A DNA stretch of 64,000 nucleotides from Palsa-1400 sp036501625 (GTDB lineage: Bacteria > Verrucomicrobiota > Verrucomicrobiia > Limisphaerales > Palsa-1400), in assembly GCA_036501625.1 (NCBI GenBank), contig DASXZY010000079.1, positions 337,541 to 401,540 of the forward strand, in the 5' to 3' direction. A model generated the notes under the pieces. That model was not told the DNA's origin. It saw only the letters and a list, made by a program, of their open reading frames with translations, and made no database searches. Made by a program: the position numbers and the translations under genes. The first letter of the stretch is position 1. Each line of letters starts with the position of its first letter. Below, piece after piece: positions 52,399 through 61,292 of this stretch.

Positions 52399-53988
52399 TC
52401 AAAAAGATTCCGAAAGCAACGACACTTCCACGCGCGGCAGCCTGTAGGTCTGGTAGGCGCGTTCGCTCTCTCCCGGCTGCATGGCGAGCGGCCGGGTCCC
52501 GCCATAACCGACGGCCCGGATGCGATTGGCATCAATCGCGTAAGTGATGGCCAGGTAGCGCACGACCGCCTCCGCCCGCTCCTGTGAAAGCGCCAGGTTC
52601 GCGTCAGCATCGCCGAGAAACGACGTATGCCCCTCCACCAAAATCCGAAAGGTGGGATAATGTTTAAGGCGCGACACCATGACATCGAGCTTTTCTTTTT
52701 CCGACACTTCCAGGTCGGACGCGCCGCTCTGAAACAAAATCGGCTCGACATTCAGGCTGCCGACCGGGCGCAAATTGGCCCATTGCGCGTCCGTCAACGG
52801 TTTGAACGGCCGGCTCAAGCCATCCCCCAACTCGGCCGCGCGCCCCGCGCCGCCCGTCAGCGTGGCAAAGCCGTTCTTGATGCCTTCGTTGTAAATCTTT
52901 TGGATGAAACTGCTATTGACAATCCGGTACGGGTCTTTGTCCGGCAGCGGGTCGTCCTTGAAATCGCCGCTCTGCACCAAAATATCCACCGTGGAACCAA
53001 TGGTATCCACCAACCCCTGTTCCGCCGCCTGGCCGGGGCCGGTAATGCCGAACCATTCCTGGCAATTGTCGCTCAAATTGACCCAGGCCACGCCGTTGAG
53101 CATCTTCTTGACTGAATCGCCGGAAATTTTGAGTTCCGATTCGATGTCTTTCGCAAGCTCATCCGGGTTGTCCGCGTAAAACTTGAGCGTGCGGAAATAG
53201 GTTTTGAGCAGCAAATCGGCCTCTTGCGGATTCTTCTGCGCGAAATCGCGGTTGACCACCAAAATATCGACGATCAATCGGCTGGTGCTTTCCGTTCCCA
53301 GGATTTTCGCGACGCCGGGAATTTCCAGCGCCTTGGAAACATTCGGCTCCCACAGCACCGCCACGGAAACATTTTTCGCCTGCAAATCCTTGAGCGCCTC
53401 CTGCGAATCCTTGGTCTCGACCCGCTTGGCCGGGCTCAAATTTTTCAACGCGGGCACATTGAAATGCGAGCTGATGGCTTTGAGCAGGTGCTGGCTGGGC
53501 GAGGATGGCGTGTAGGCGATTCGCGGCATGTTCGCGGCGTTAAAGCCCTTGAATGAGTCAAGACTGGAAACAACATTGGTGTAGGCGACCATCGCGTCAC
53601 CGCCTTTGGATTCATCGAGAATGGCGACGATGGTCGCGGGAAAATCAAGCGCGGCGGCGTTGAGAATGTACGAATCCACCGTCACCACCGCGAAATTCAA
53701 ATCGCCGTCGCGCAGCTTCTTCATCCTCGCGGGATAATCGCCGCCATCGTTCGCAATATCCAGGATGTAACCCTCGTTGCGCATGGCCTTTTTCATGCGC
53801 GCGGAACTGATCGGGTAATAGCCAATCCAATCGTCAATCGCGAGTGTGATTTTGCCCTTGAGGTCCTTGGCATCGCTGGTCTCCTGCTGCGCCCGGTTCT
53901 TGAGCACGGGGATCATTTTCTTGGCCACATACAGCCCAGGGATGCTGACCAGCAAAAACAAAACAACAAATAGCGGCGTTTTTTTCAT
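52399..53988 (-). CDS. membrane-anchored substrate-binding-like/OmpA fusion (cluster gene 4)
   Basis: 529 aa. One N-terminal membrane helix (FVVLFLLVSIPGLYVAKKMIPVL), a type-2 periplasmic-binding-like domain (about 45-350: TLAIDDWIGYYPISSARMKKAM, LNFAVVTVDSYILNAAALDFPATIVAILDES) related to NrtA/NMT1 proteins, and an OmpA peptidoglycan-binding domain (about 395-529: PILFQSGASDLEVSEKEKLDVMV, YGGTRPLA). Thus the binding domain is tied to both the inner membrane and the cell wall. It overlaps the dioxygenase stop by 4 bases (ATGA) and is followed by the AAA+ gene after 4 bases. Confidence 0.92.
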   Translation of the reverse strand: MKKTPLFVVLFLLVSIPGLYVAKKMIPVLKNRAQQETSDAKDLKGKITLAIDDWIGYYPISSARMKKAMRNEGYILDIANDGGDYPARMKKLRDGDLNFAVVTVDSYILNAAALDFPATIVAILDESKGGDAMVAYTNVVSSLDSFKGFNAANMPRIAYTPSSPSQHLLKAISSHFNVPALKNLSPAKRVETKDSQEALKDLQAKNVSVAVLWEPNVSKALEIPGVAKILGTESTSRLIVDILVVNRDFAQKNPQEADLLLKTYFRTLKFYADNPDELAKDIESELKISGDSVKKMLNGVAWVNLSDNCQEWFGITGPGQAAEQGLVDTIGSTVDILVQSGDFKDDPLPDKDPYRIVNSSFIQKIYNEGIKNGFATLTGGAGRAAELGDGLSRPFKPLTDAQWANLRPVGSLNVEPILFQSGASDLEVSEKEKLDVMVSRLKHYPTFRILVEGHTSFLGDADANLALSQERAEAVVRYLAITYAIDANRIRAVGYGGTRPLAMQPGESERAYQTYRLPRVEVSLLSESF

Positions 53989-54887
53989 GCGACAATGTCC
54001 ATGTCAAAACCAAGGATGCTGCGGTGCCCATAATCGGGCGGCACAGCCGGATTCTCCCGAATTTGCGTCACGTAATGCCACAGCCCCCGGTCCGATTGAA
54101 AAAGCCCCTCGCCTTCGGCCAGCGTTCGGCGGAAGTATTCGGTCTTTTTATCCGGCGCATAAACGATGCTCTCCCCGCCCACGATTCCCGCCCGCTCAAT
54201 AACCAGCGCGGACACGATGTAATCGGCCCCATCCTGGTGGATGCCTTCGGGCGCGTTGTCACCTCCGGAAAGGATGTCCGCGAAGATGAACATTTGGTGG
54301 ACATTCATCCGCAGTTTCGCGCAATCGGGATGGCGTTCGCGCACCAGCTCCGCGAAGCATTGCATCAGGTGGCGCACTTGCGGATGTTCCGTCACCAGCG
54401 CCTCCATTTCGTGAAAGATGCGCACCAGCGCGCGCGGATCGCCGGCCGCGACATTCTGCCGGAATTGCCGGGCCGGGACGCGCTCGAGATTCCACTTGCC
54501 GCCGCCGCCATGGGTCAAATTAAAACGAGCCACCGACCGTTTCCGCCGGCCCGTCATGCCGATGCGGTCCAGCTCATTGCGGTCAGCATCATTAAGTTCT
54601 TTGATGATGTCGTAAACGGCGGCCAGGTCTTCCTTATTCGCGTAGTAATTGCTCAAGAAACCGTTGAGCCGGTCCGCGTGCCGCGGAAATCGCTTCTTGA
54701 GCAAATCCACTTTGTTCCGCTTGGCGTCGTACGGGTCCAGGTGCAGGACGGAGAATGTCGGGCGCATATCGCGCAGGAAGCTCTCCCGCTGCACGCCAAA
54801 GGTTTCCAGCGAGAACGCCCGCAACATCGGAATGTCCGTTCCGAACTTTTTCGAAAGTGTGGTTTCGTCCGCGATGCAGTTGTTCAT
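53985..54887 (-). CDS. Fe(II)/2-oxoglutarate dioxygenase, PF10014-like (cluster gene 3)
   Basis: 300 aa, soluble. Iron ligands H-x-D in GIHQDGADYIVSA (His217, Asp219) and distal His288 in DYGHRSILGFDMDIV; GGESIVYAPDKK fits the family core. The family (2OG-Fe_Oxy_2) includes the L-isoleucine-4-hydroxylase of Bacillus thuringiensis, so a free amino acid or related small molecule is a possible substrate. It could modify a ligand before or after uptake by the linked importer (inference). Gap of 7 bases from the VWA gene and ATGA overlap with the next gene. Confidence 0.9.
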   Translation of the reverse strand: MNNCIADETTLSKKFGTDIPMLRAFSLETFGVQRESFLRDMRPTFSVLHLDPYDAKRNKVDLLKKRFPRHADRLNGFLSNYYANKEDLAAVYDIIKELNDADRNELDRIGMTGRRKRSVARFNLTHGGGGKWNLERVPARQFRQNVAAGDPRALVRIFHEMEALVTEHPQVRHLMQCFAELVRERHPDCAKLRMNVHQMFIFADILSGGDNAPEGIHQDGADYIVSALVIERAGIVGGESIVYAPDKKTEYFRRTLAEGEGLFQSDRGLWHYVTQIRENPAVPPDYGHRSILGFDMDIVA

Positions 54888-54894
54888 GGGAGCC

Positions 54895-55710
54895 TCACCG
54901 CATGTCCGCGCTCGCGCTGAAATCTGACTCAGCCAGCACGCTTTCCAAGCCGTCGTTAAGCTCTTTGAGATTGGTCGCGTCGTGATACAACGTCAGGCCG
55001 GGCCGGTTCAAACTGTGCCCCTGGCCGATGCAGAATCCAATCGTGCTGATGACCACCGGCGATTCGCCCACCACCCGGTTGACAATATCGCGCGGATCGT
55101 CGCCGCGGTCTGCTTCGCCATCCGTAACCACGATCAAATAATACTCGCCATAGCCCAACTGATGCCGGGCCTGCTTTTGCAGCAACGAATAGCCCAGCGT
55201 AACCGCGTGGCCCAGCGGCGTGTTGCTGTCGGATCGCACCTCCTGCAACGCCTTGCCGAACGCGGCACGGTTAAGGGACAACGGCGACCGCTCTGTTACG
55301 CCCCGGCTGTCGAACGCGCAAAGTCCCAGATTGTCGTCCGGCTTGAGTTTGTTGGAGAAAGCGGCAATGGCTTGCTTGGCCGCCGCGATTTTTGACAGAT
55401 TGCCGGAACATTGCGAGTCCGCCATCGAACCCGAACCGTCGAGCACCACCAGGAAATTCCGCCGGGTCAATATGGGATCAATGTCCTTGTCCGTGTCTTT
55501 CCCATACCACAAGCGGTTGTTGAAGGCGCGCGCCGGGCCGGGCGCGGGCGCGTGCCTGGGTGCGGCCGCTTCCGTGGCCGCGGAGATAGCCTGGCGGATT
55601 TGCCTGAACTGCTGGTGCCGATGATTCGCCCGGGTCACGATGAGATAAACGATGACTCCCCAAATCACGACCTTCGGCACGAAGTTGAGCGAAGACCGTT
55701 GCCGGCTCAT
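54895..55710 (-). CDS. membrane-anchored von Willebrand factor A protein (cluster gene 2)
   Basis: 271 aa from the ATG at 55710, which has GGAGGTG six bases upstream and overlaps the preceding stop as ATGA. One N-terminal membrane helix (VPKVVIWGVIVYLIVT), then a Pro/Ala spacer, then a VWA domain (about 85-260) with an intact MIDAS: D-G-S-G-S in FLVVLDGSGSMADS, Thr in SNTPLGHAV, Asp in VVTDGEADRGDD. It can bind a metal ion and a protein partner, probably in the periplasm. VWA proteins often work with AAA+ ATPases, and one is encoded three genes downstream. Confidence 0.92.
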   Translation of the reverse strand: MSRQRSSLNFVPKVVIWGVIVYLIVTRANHRHQQFRQIRQAISAATEAAAPRHAPAPGPARAFNNRLWYGKDTDKDIDPILTRRNFLVVLDGSGSMADSQCSGNLSKIAAAKQAIAAFSNKLKPDDNLGLCAFDSRGVTERSPLSLNRAAFGKALQEVRSDSNTPLGHAVTLGYSLLQKQARHQLGYGEYYLIVVTDGEADRGDDPRDIVNRVVGESPVVISTIGFCIGQGHSLNRPGLTLYHDATNLKELNDGLESVLAESDFSASADMR

Positions 55711-57464
55711 TTGGCACCTCCGTCGGGCGTCCATACCGCCTCGGCCTCGACATTAACGATGCGCAGTTCGCATCGCATGTTCGAGTAGGCAGCATCCCGG
55801 CTGGTGGGCCGTATCGGTTCGCCGTCGGCGGTCGTCCCTGTTTTCGGGTCGCTGATGCCGTGGCCCATCGTCGTAAATTGCGAGGGGTCCAGCACGACGC
55901 CTTTGGACTTCGCGTAATTGACAATTGCTTCCCGCACCTGCACAGCGCGATTGAGCGAGGTGTTGTTGGCCGATTGTTTAATGCGCGATAGAACCAGCGG
56001 CGGATTGCCTTTGGATTTGGCATCGCAATAACCCGTCGGATCGGCGTAGCCCTCGACCGTGATGACCGCGCCCGCGTAGATGGCCGCCCGTTTGATCACT
56101 TCGTCGAATTGCTGCGCGTAGGCGTCGGGAGAGAACGTGGCTTGGTTGGGCTTGAAGAAAACCTCGAAGTTAAAAAGCTGGTTGTCTTTGAGCGTGCCCT
56201 GTTCCGAACGCTGGGCCATCACTTTGGCCACCTCGCTGCTCTCGAACTTCGGTGTTTCGCTGGCCACCGTCTGCGTCAAGCCTTGCTTGAGCTGGTTGTA
56301 ATCAAGACCCGCCGTTTGCACCGCCACCTTCGATTGGATCAGGCCCAGCCCGATTAACCCGCCCTGAATCTCATCCTGCAAGACCGAAAACCGGCGCGGA
56401 AAAGTCTGGCTGGTAAACGTATCGACGTTGCCAACAAAGCCGACGTACTGGCAATCCCCGTAGAGTCCCTTCACGTCTGCCACCGCCTGCGCGCTGTCAA
56501 ACAGCAAGGTCGCCGAAGCCGTCATCATTTTATTGTATTCGGCCTTGCGCGTATCGCTGTCGCGCATCAGGCCGGCCAGTTTTTCCTGGCCCGCCAGCAA
56601 CGCGTGCTCGAAATTAACGACCTCCGACTGATGCGCCTGCCAGTAATCGCTTCGCACCGCGTACACATCCACAATGATGCGGCTGGCCGTTTTGGTGGAC
56701 ATCAGGACGTGCGCGCCTTTGACCGATCTTTCCGCGCCCGTGCCAATGGAGCCGTTGCTGGTGATCTCCGCCGCGTCCGGGCTGATCATAAACGCCGCAT
56801 CGACGGAGGGGTCGCCGCGCATCGCCCCCGCCGGGCTGTCATCCGACCCGGTCAGGTCCTTGACCCATTTGATCTTGACGTCCGTCAGCGCGATGCCCGC
56901 GTCCGCCAGCACGCGTGTCAAATAATCCACATGCGGCCCGTAAGCCTGCAACACGATAGTCTTGCCCTTCAAATCGGCCGGCGTTTTGATGCTCGACTTG
57001 ACCACCAGCACGTCACCCCCGGCGGAATAGGTCAGTTGCCCGATCACGACCGGTTTGACTCTTGGATCATTCAGCGCCTCGATGGCCTGGTTCAGCATCC
57101 CCAGCGTGCAGCGCAGGTAGGCCGAATCGCCCCGCACGTAGTCCCCGATTTGTTTGGTGAAGTCGTCCTCGCGCTTAAGGGTGAATTTTAGCCCGTGCGA
57201 GTCAAATATGCTGCCCGCCGCCGTGGTCTTGCCGCTGCCATTGGCCAGAATCGTCGCAATATCCCCGCCCCAAGTAATGATGGGAAGCTGCATGACCCCG
57301 CCTTCCCGCACCGGCGCAACCTCCTGTTGGATGACTTTGGAGAGCGGCGGCGCATCCACGTATTTGGCCGCCGCCCCTCGAAGGCCCGCCGCGCCAGGCC
57401 CAAGAACCAGGGCCACGACCGCGGGAAGGATCAGTGTTTCAACGCTTAACATTCGTGTTTTCAT
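55707..57464 (-). CDS. exported substrate-binding-like/OmpA fusion (cluster gene 1)
   Basis: 585 aa, first gene of the ten-gene run. Signal peptide (SVETLILPAVVALVLGPGAAGLRGAAA), a periplasmic-binding-like domain (about 50-410: LPIITWGGDIATILANGSG, VVKSSIKTPADLKGKTIVLQAYGP, FMISPDAAEITSNGS), and an OmpA-type domain (about 430-575: FNFEVFFKPNQATFSPDAYAQQF, VITVEGYADPTG). It is the secreted counterpart of the anchored fusion encoded at 52399. The best sequence for the ligand site cannot be named. The last 4 bases overlap the VWA gene. Confidence 0.9.
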   Translation of the reverse strand: MKTRMLSVETLILPAVVALVLGPGAAGLRGAAAKYVDAPPLSKVIQQEVAPVREGGVMQLPIITWGGDIATILANGSGKTTAAGSIFDSHGLKFTLKREDDFTKQIGDYVRGDSAYLRCTLGMLNQAIEALNDPRVKPVVIGQLTYSAGGDVLVVKSSIKTPADLKGKTIVLQAYGPHVDYLTRVLADAGIALTDVKIKWVKDLTGSDDSPAGAMRGDPSVDAAFMISPDAAEITSNGSIGTGAERSVKGAHVLMSTKTASRIIVDVYAVRSDYWQAHQSEVVNFEHALLAGQEKLAGLMRDSDTRKAEYNKMMTASATLLFDSAQAVADVKGLYGDCQYVGFVGNVDTFTSQTFPRRFSVLQDEIQGGLIGLGLIQSKVAVQTAGLDYNQLKQGLTQTVASETPKFESSEVAKVMAQRSEQGTLKDNQLFNFEVFFKPNQATFSPDAYAQQFDEVIKRAAIYAGAVITVEGYADPTGYCDAKSKGNPPLVLSRIKQSANNTSLNRAVQVREAIVNYAKSKGVVLDPSQFTTMGHGISDPKTGTTADGEPIRPTSRDAAYSNMRCELRIVNVEAEAVWTPDGGAK

Positions 57465-57974
57465 ACGGTTGTTGTATTACTGATAATGCGGACGTTACCC
57501 TGCCCCCGCGTTTCAGGCACTTACAAAATGACCCCTGTTTTTATAACGGAAGCCGGGCCGTTTTATCGAAGTTGTCGAAATGCTCCTGCCGCGGAAAGCC
57601 AAGACGGCGGCTCAACGCGATGTCAAACATTTCAAAGGCGGCTCAACCGCGCCAATCGTTCGGCTCCGCGTCCGTCCGACTTTATTCCCCACACTTCCCG
57701 AGCGTTCAGCGCTCCGACGAACGGCGAATTCTGGCGCAGGCGCTGCCCCTCATCCGTTTCGGCCGTCAGAATGGACGCAATCTCCTGCTCCGGGCGCAAC
57801 AACAACTGGCTCCACACCGCAGCAAGCCCGGCGAATTCCGGTTTTGCCTTGACCAGCGATAGGCGTTCGCCTCCGATTATAAAAGCTTGGGATTCGCCAA
57901 TCGCAACCACATCCGTTGCCAAGTCGTTTCGGTTTTTCCTCGCCAAGCGCAATGGGTTTGCCTTCAATCATGGC
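57465..57974. other. 510-base divergent intergenic region
   Basis: It separates the first gene of the ten-gene cluster (minus) from the Tat-exported enzyme (plus), so promoters for both should be here. On the minus strand TTATAAA at about 57540-57546 is a possible -10 for the cluster, but no convincing -35 box is seen. A minus-strand frame at 57632-57967 (111 codons, MKANPLRLARKN) reads like a protein without a recognised family, and could be a small gene or a decayed fragment. The + frame from 57486 is a spurious extension of the downstream gene. Confidence 0.55.
57632..57967 (-). CDS. doubtful 111-codon hypothetical frame
   Basis: Minus-strand frame with plausible amino-acid composition (e.g. 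RLSLVKAKPEFAGLAAVW, LLRPEQEIASILTAE) but no recognised domain, no clear Shine-Dalgarno and no paralogue in the window. It may be a remnant or a genuine small gene that would be upstream of and parallel to the ten-gene cluster. Confidence 0.3.
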   Translation of the reverse strand: MKANPLRLARKNRNDLATDVVAIGESQAFIIGGERLSLVKAKPEFAGLAAVWSQLLLRPEQEIASILTAETDEGQRLRQNSPFVGALNAREVWGIKSDGRGAERLARLSRL

Positions 57975-60731
57975 ATGTCCCCTGAGCACGATTCAGCGCT
58001 GCGGCGGCGCGAGACGCGGCGGCAATTCATAAAGAAGACCGCTGCCGCCGCTGCTGCCGCCGGCTTCGCGCGCCCTCCGATTTTCGCGGCTTCGGGAAAT
58101 GCGGGCGTTTCCATCGTTCTGGATTCGGCGGACGGATTGTCCGCGCAAGTTCCTGTGCAATGGGCGGCTGGCGAATTGCGCGAGGCCCTGGCCGCTCGCG
58201 GAATCAATGCCACGCTCGCTGCCAGCCTCGATGATGTGCCGCCCCGGAACGAATGCGTCTTCGCTACCGGGAGCCGTTCGCATCTTGCCGCGCAATTGCT
58301 CGGCGCGCACGGGCTTTCCCTCTCGCAGGCGCCGGAGAGCCTTGCCTTGGCTGCCGGGCAATTGGGCGGAAGCCGCCACGCGCTCCTGGCGGCTGGGTCA
58401 GACGCGCGCGGCTTGGCGTATGCCCTGATGGAATTGGCCGACCGCGTGAATCACGCCGCCAATCCGTTGCGGGAATTGAGCGCGATCAAACCGGTTGTTG
58501 AACGGCCCGCCAATTCCATTCGCGCCATCTCGCGACTGTTTGCCAGCAATGTCGAGGACTTGTCCTGGTTCAATGACCGCGGGTTCTGGCAAAGCTATCT
58601 CACGATGCTGGCGGCGAATCGGTTCAACCGCTTCAATCTCGCGCTCGGCCTGGGCTACGATTTCACGACCGATATCAGCGACTGCTATTTCCATTTTGCG
58701 TATCCGTTCCTGCTGGCCGTCCCCGGCTACGACGTCCGGGCCGTTCCGCTGCCAGAAGCCGAGCGTGATGCCAACCTGGAAATGCTTCGCTTCATCAGCG
58801 ATGAGGCCGCGCGGCGCGGTTTGCAATTCCAGCTTGGCATCTGGACGCATGCCTATGAATGGACTCGCAGCCCGAACGCGAACTATCTCATCAAAGGCCT
58901 GACTCCCGTGACGCAGGGGCCGTACTGCCGCGATGCTCTGCGCCTGCTGCTCTCGCGATGCCCTAACATCACGGGCGTAACGATCCGCACGCACGGCGAA
59001 AGCGGCGTGGCGGAAGGCGACACGGAAATCTGGAGCACCATCTTCAGCGGCGCAGCCCAATGCGGCCGCAAGGTGGAGCTCGATCTCCATGCCAAGGGGA
59101 TCAATCAGGCTATTATTGACGCAGCCCTCGCGACGGGCATGCCTGTGACCATCTCTCCCAAATTCTGGGCCGAGCACATGGGCCTGCCATATATGCAGGG
59201 CGGGATCCGCGCCACGGAGATGCCGCCGCGCGGCGGGCGCCAGGACGGATTCTTCTCGCGCAGCAGCGGCGCGCGCTCGTTCATGCGCTATGGCTATGGC
59301 GATCTTCTTGACGAGAACCGCCGTTATGGCGTGCTGCACCGCATCTGGCCCGGCACGCAGCGTGTGTTGCTCTGGGGCGACCCGGAATTCGCGGCGTCCT
59401 ACGGGCGCGCGTTCAGCTTCTGCGGCAGCAGCGGCGTGGAAATCCTCGAATCGGTCAGCTTCAAAGGCCGCAAGGGATCGGGCCTGCCCGGCGGACGCGA
59501 CGCGTATGCGGACGCAACTTTGAAGCCGCCGTTCGACTTCCAGAAATACGAATATTCCTATCGCGTCTGGGGCAGAAACCTCTACAACCCCAGCACAGAT
59601 GGCGAAGGCTGGAGGCGGTGGTTGCGGCGCCGATTCGATCGCGGCGCGGATGCAGCCGAGTCGGCGCTTTCCTCGGCGGGAAAAATTCTGCCGCTCGTCA
59701 CGAGCGCGCATTGCCCCTCGGCGGCCAACAATCTTTACTGGCCGGAAATGTATTGGAACATGGGCATGAGCCAGGGAGGCCACAAGCATCCGTATGGCGA
59801 CACGCCTTCTCCGAAACGCTTCGGCACAGTCAGCCCGCTGGACCCGGAATTCTTCCTGTCTTGCGATGAGTTCGCCAGCGAACTGCTCAAGGACGCTCCC
59901 AGCGGCAAGAAATCCCCGGCGTGGGCCGCCGCCCGCCTGGACGAATGCGCCGAGCAAGCTTCTTCGGCTCTGCGCGGATTCAAAGTCCGCGGCGATTCCA
60001 GCGCGGACTTCCGGCGCTTGAAGGCCGATGTCATGATGCAGGCCGCGCTTGGGAAATTCTTCGCCGCCAAATTTCGCGCCGGAGTTTTCTACAGTTTATA
60101 TCTCGCCACCACGGATTCGGAACCGTTGCGCGAGGCCCTGCGCGAAAACCAATCTTCCCGCGCCGTTTGGGCGGGGCTGGCGAACGGCGCAGCGGGCCTT
60201 TACCGCAACGATGTGACCTATGGCCCGGATTATTATCAGCGCGGCCATTGGCTGGACCGATTGGCCGCGATGGACGACGACCTCGCCCGCATGGAAAAGC
60301 TATTGGGCCAATCCGGCGCCGCGACCAAGACGGATTGGCAGCGGATCAAGAGAGCCATCGACGAGGCGAGCAAGGGCAAACTCCCCTGGACACGAGGCCG
60401 GCCGAACAATGCGCCTGCGGGCGAATTTCACACGCCGCCGGCATCATTCCAGCGCGGGCGCGATCTCATGCTCACCGTGCGCGCCCAAGCCGCGGACTCC
60501 GGCGTCCAACTCCGCTACCGCCGTGTCAACCAATCGGAGTTATGGCAGGAAATTCCAATGCACCGAGCGTCAAACGAATTCCACGCGGCCATTCCCGCGA
60601 GCTATGCCGATTCGCCTTTCCCTTTGCAGTATTATTTCCGAATTCATCTCGCGCCGAAGGGCGTCGCATTGCATCCGGGACTGGAAAGGCCGGTCAACGG
60701 CCAGCCCTACTACGTGGTGCGGCAGGCCTAA
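57975..60731 (+). CDS. Tat-exported glycoside-hydrolase-like protein
   Basis: 918 aa from the ATG at 57975, which begins a twin-arginine signal (RRRETRRQFIKKTAAAAAAAGF); the longer open frame upstream is not protein-like. Residues about 40-150 resemble the alpha/beta domain found before GH20/GH67-type barrels (VPVQWAAGELREALAARGINA). A TIM barrel (about 165-560) follows, with RFNRFNLALGLGYDF, LQFQLGIWTHAYEW and TIRTHGESGV; conserved acids there are candidate catalysts. The C-terminal 120 residues are beta-rich. It probably acts on glucuronic or hexosamine-containing glycans; the family is not certain. The stop shares one base with the cupin start (TAATG). Confidence 0.72.
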   Translation: MSPEHDSALRRRETRRQFIKKTAAAAAAAGFARPPIFAASGNAGVSIVLDSADGLSAQVPVQWAAGELREALAARGINATLAASLDDVPPRNECVFATGSRSHLAAQLLGAHGLSLSQAPESLALAAGQLGGSRHALLAAGSDARGLAYALMELADRVNHAANPLRELSAIKPVVERPANSIRAISRLFASNVEDLSWFNDRGFWQSYLTMLAANRFNRFNLALGLGYDFTTDISDCYFHFAYPFLLAVPGYDVRAVPLPEAERDANLEMLRFISDEAARRGLQFQLGIWTHAYEWTRSPNANYLIKGLTPVTQGPYCRDALRLLLSRCPNITGVTIRTHGESGVAEGDTEIWSTIFSGAAQCGRKVELDLHAKGINQAIIDAALATGMPVTISPKFWAEHMGLPYMQGGIRATEMPPRGGRQDGFFSRSSGARSFMRYGYGDLLDENRRYGVLHRIWPGTQRVLLWGDPEFAASYGRAFSFCGSSGVEILESVSFKGRKGSGLPGGRDAYADATLKPPFDFQKYEYSYRVWGRNLYNPSTDGEGWRRWLRRRFDRGADAAESALSSAGKILPLVTSAHCPSAANNLYWPEMYWNMGMSQGGHKHPYGDTPSPKRFGTVSPLDPEFFLSCDEFASELLKDAPSGKKSPAWAAARLDECAEQASSALRGFKVRGDSSADFRRLKADVMMQAALGKFFAAKFRAGVFYSLYLATTDSEPLREALRENQSSRAVWAGLANGAAGLYRNDVTYGPDYYQRGHWLDRLAAMDDDLARMEKLLGQSGAATKTDWQRIKRAIDEASKGKLPWTRGRPNNAPAGEFHTPPASFQRGRDLMLTVRAQAADSGVQLRYRRVNQSELWQEIPMHRASNEFHAAIPASYADSPFPLQYYFRIHLAPKGVALHPGLERPVNGQPYYVVRQA

Positions 60732-61198
60732 TGACAGACTTAAATATGAACTCCATCCAAGCATCCCCCGGCGGCGGCACGAAGGTGAACATCTTCGGCA
60801 TCCCGCTAATCATTCGCATTTACGGCCGCGACACCGGCGGCGTGATCAGCGCGGTTGAGTCGCACGATGTTCCCGGCGGGGGCGCGCCGCCGCATACGCA
60901 TCACCGCGAGGACGAGACGTTTCAAATCCTGGAAGGCGAATACGAATTTGTTATTGACGGAAAAACGCTTTCCGCGCCAAAGGGCACGACCATTTTCGCT
61001 CCGCGCGGATTAACCCACGCTTACCGATACCTTGGCAAGACGCCAGGCCGCCTTTTGTGCTGCATCACGCCTTCAGGATTCGAGGGGTTCTTTGAGGAAA
61101 TCGGCGCGCTCACGCAACAGGAGCAGCAGGACATTCCGCGCGTGATTGAAATCGGAAAGAAATACGGCCTCGATTTTCCCTCTCCGGGGCAGCCATAG
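60731..61198 (+). CDS. small cupin-domain protein
   Basis: 155 aa; the ATG at 60731 overlaps the stop of the enzyme gene by one base (TAATG), so the two are coupled; ATG 60746 is a possible alternative. The cupin_2 barrel shows motif 1 PPHTHHREDETFQILEGEYEF (His/His/Glu metal ligands) and motif 2 PRGLTHAYRYLG (last His). Such proteins bind a divalent metal and often act on small sugars or aromatic acids. Its coupling to a glycosidase-like gene suggests sugar-related chemistry, but it has no signal peptide while its partner is exported. Confidence 0.9.
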   Translation: MTDLNMNSIQASPGGGTKVNIFGIPLIIRIYGRDTGGVISAVESHDVPGGGAPPHTHHREDETFQILEGEYEFVIDGKTLSAPKGTTIFAPRGLTHAYRYLGKTPGRLLCCITPSGFEGFFEEIGALTQQEQQDIPRVIEIGKKYGLDFPSPGQP

Positions 61199-61292
61199 CG
61201 CGCCGGGCGCGGATCATGGCCCGCCGCTCCACGGCGAAACGTCCCGATGCTCCGGCCATCCTGCCCCTTCGTGCTGGCGCAGCGATCTTCTG

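Noticed and set aside
52395..52751. N-terminal extension of the AAA+ ATPase to 52751
   Set aside because: It overlaps the OmpA domain of the upstream gene and its translation is Arg/Trp/Cys-rich; ATG 52394, 4 bases after the upstream stop, is the natural start.
57486..57974. N-terminal extension of the Tat-exported enzyme to an ATG at 57486
   Set aside because: The extra 163 residues have no domain, and the twin-arginine signal, which must be N-terminal, begins right after the ATG at 57975.
59921..61198. 425-codon + frame ending with the cupin
   Set aside because: Only the part from 60731 has cupin motifs; the first 270 codons are a shadow of the enzyme gene in another frame.
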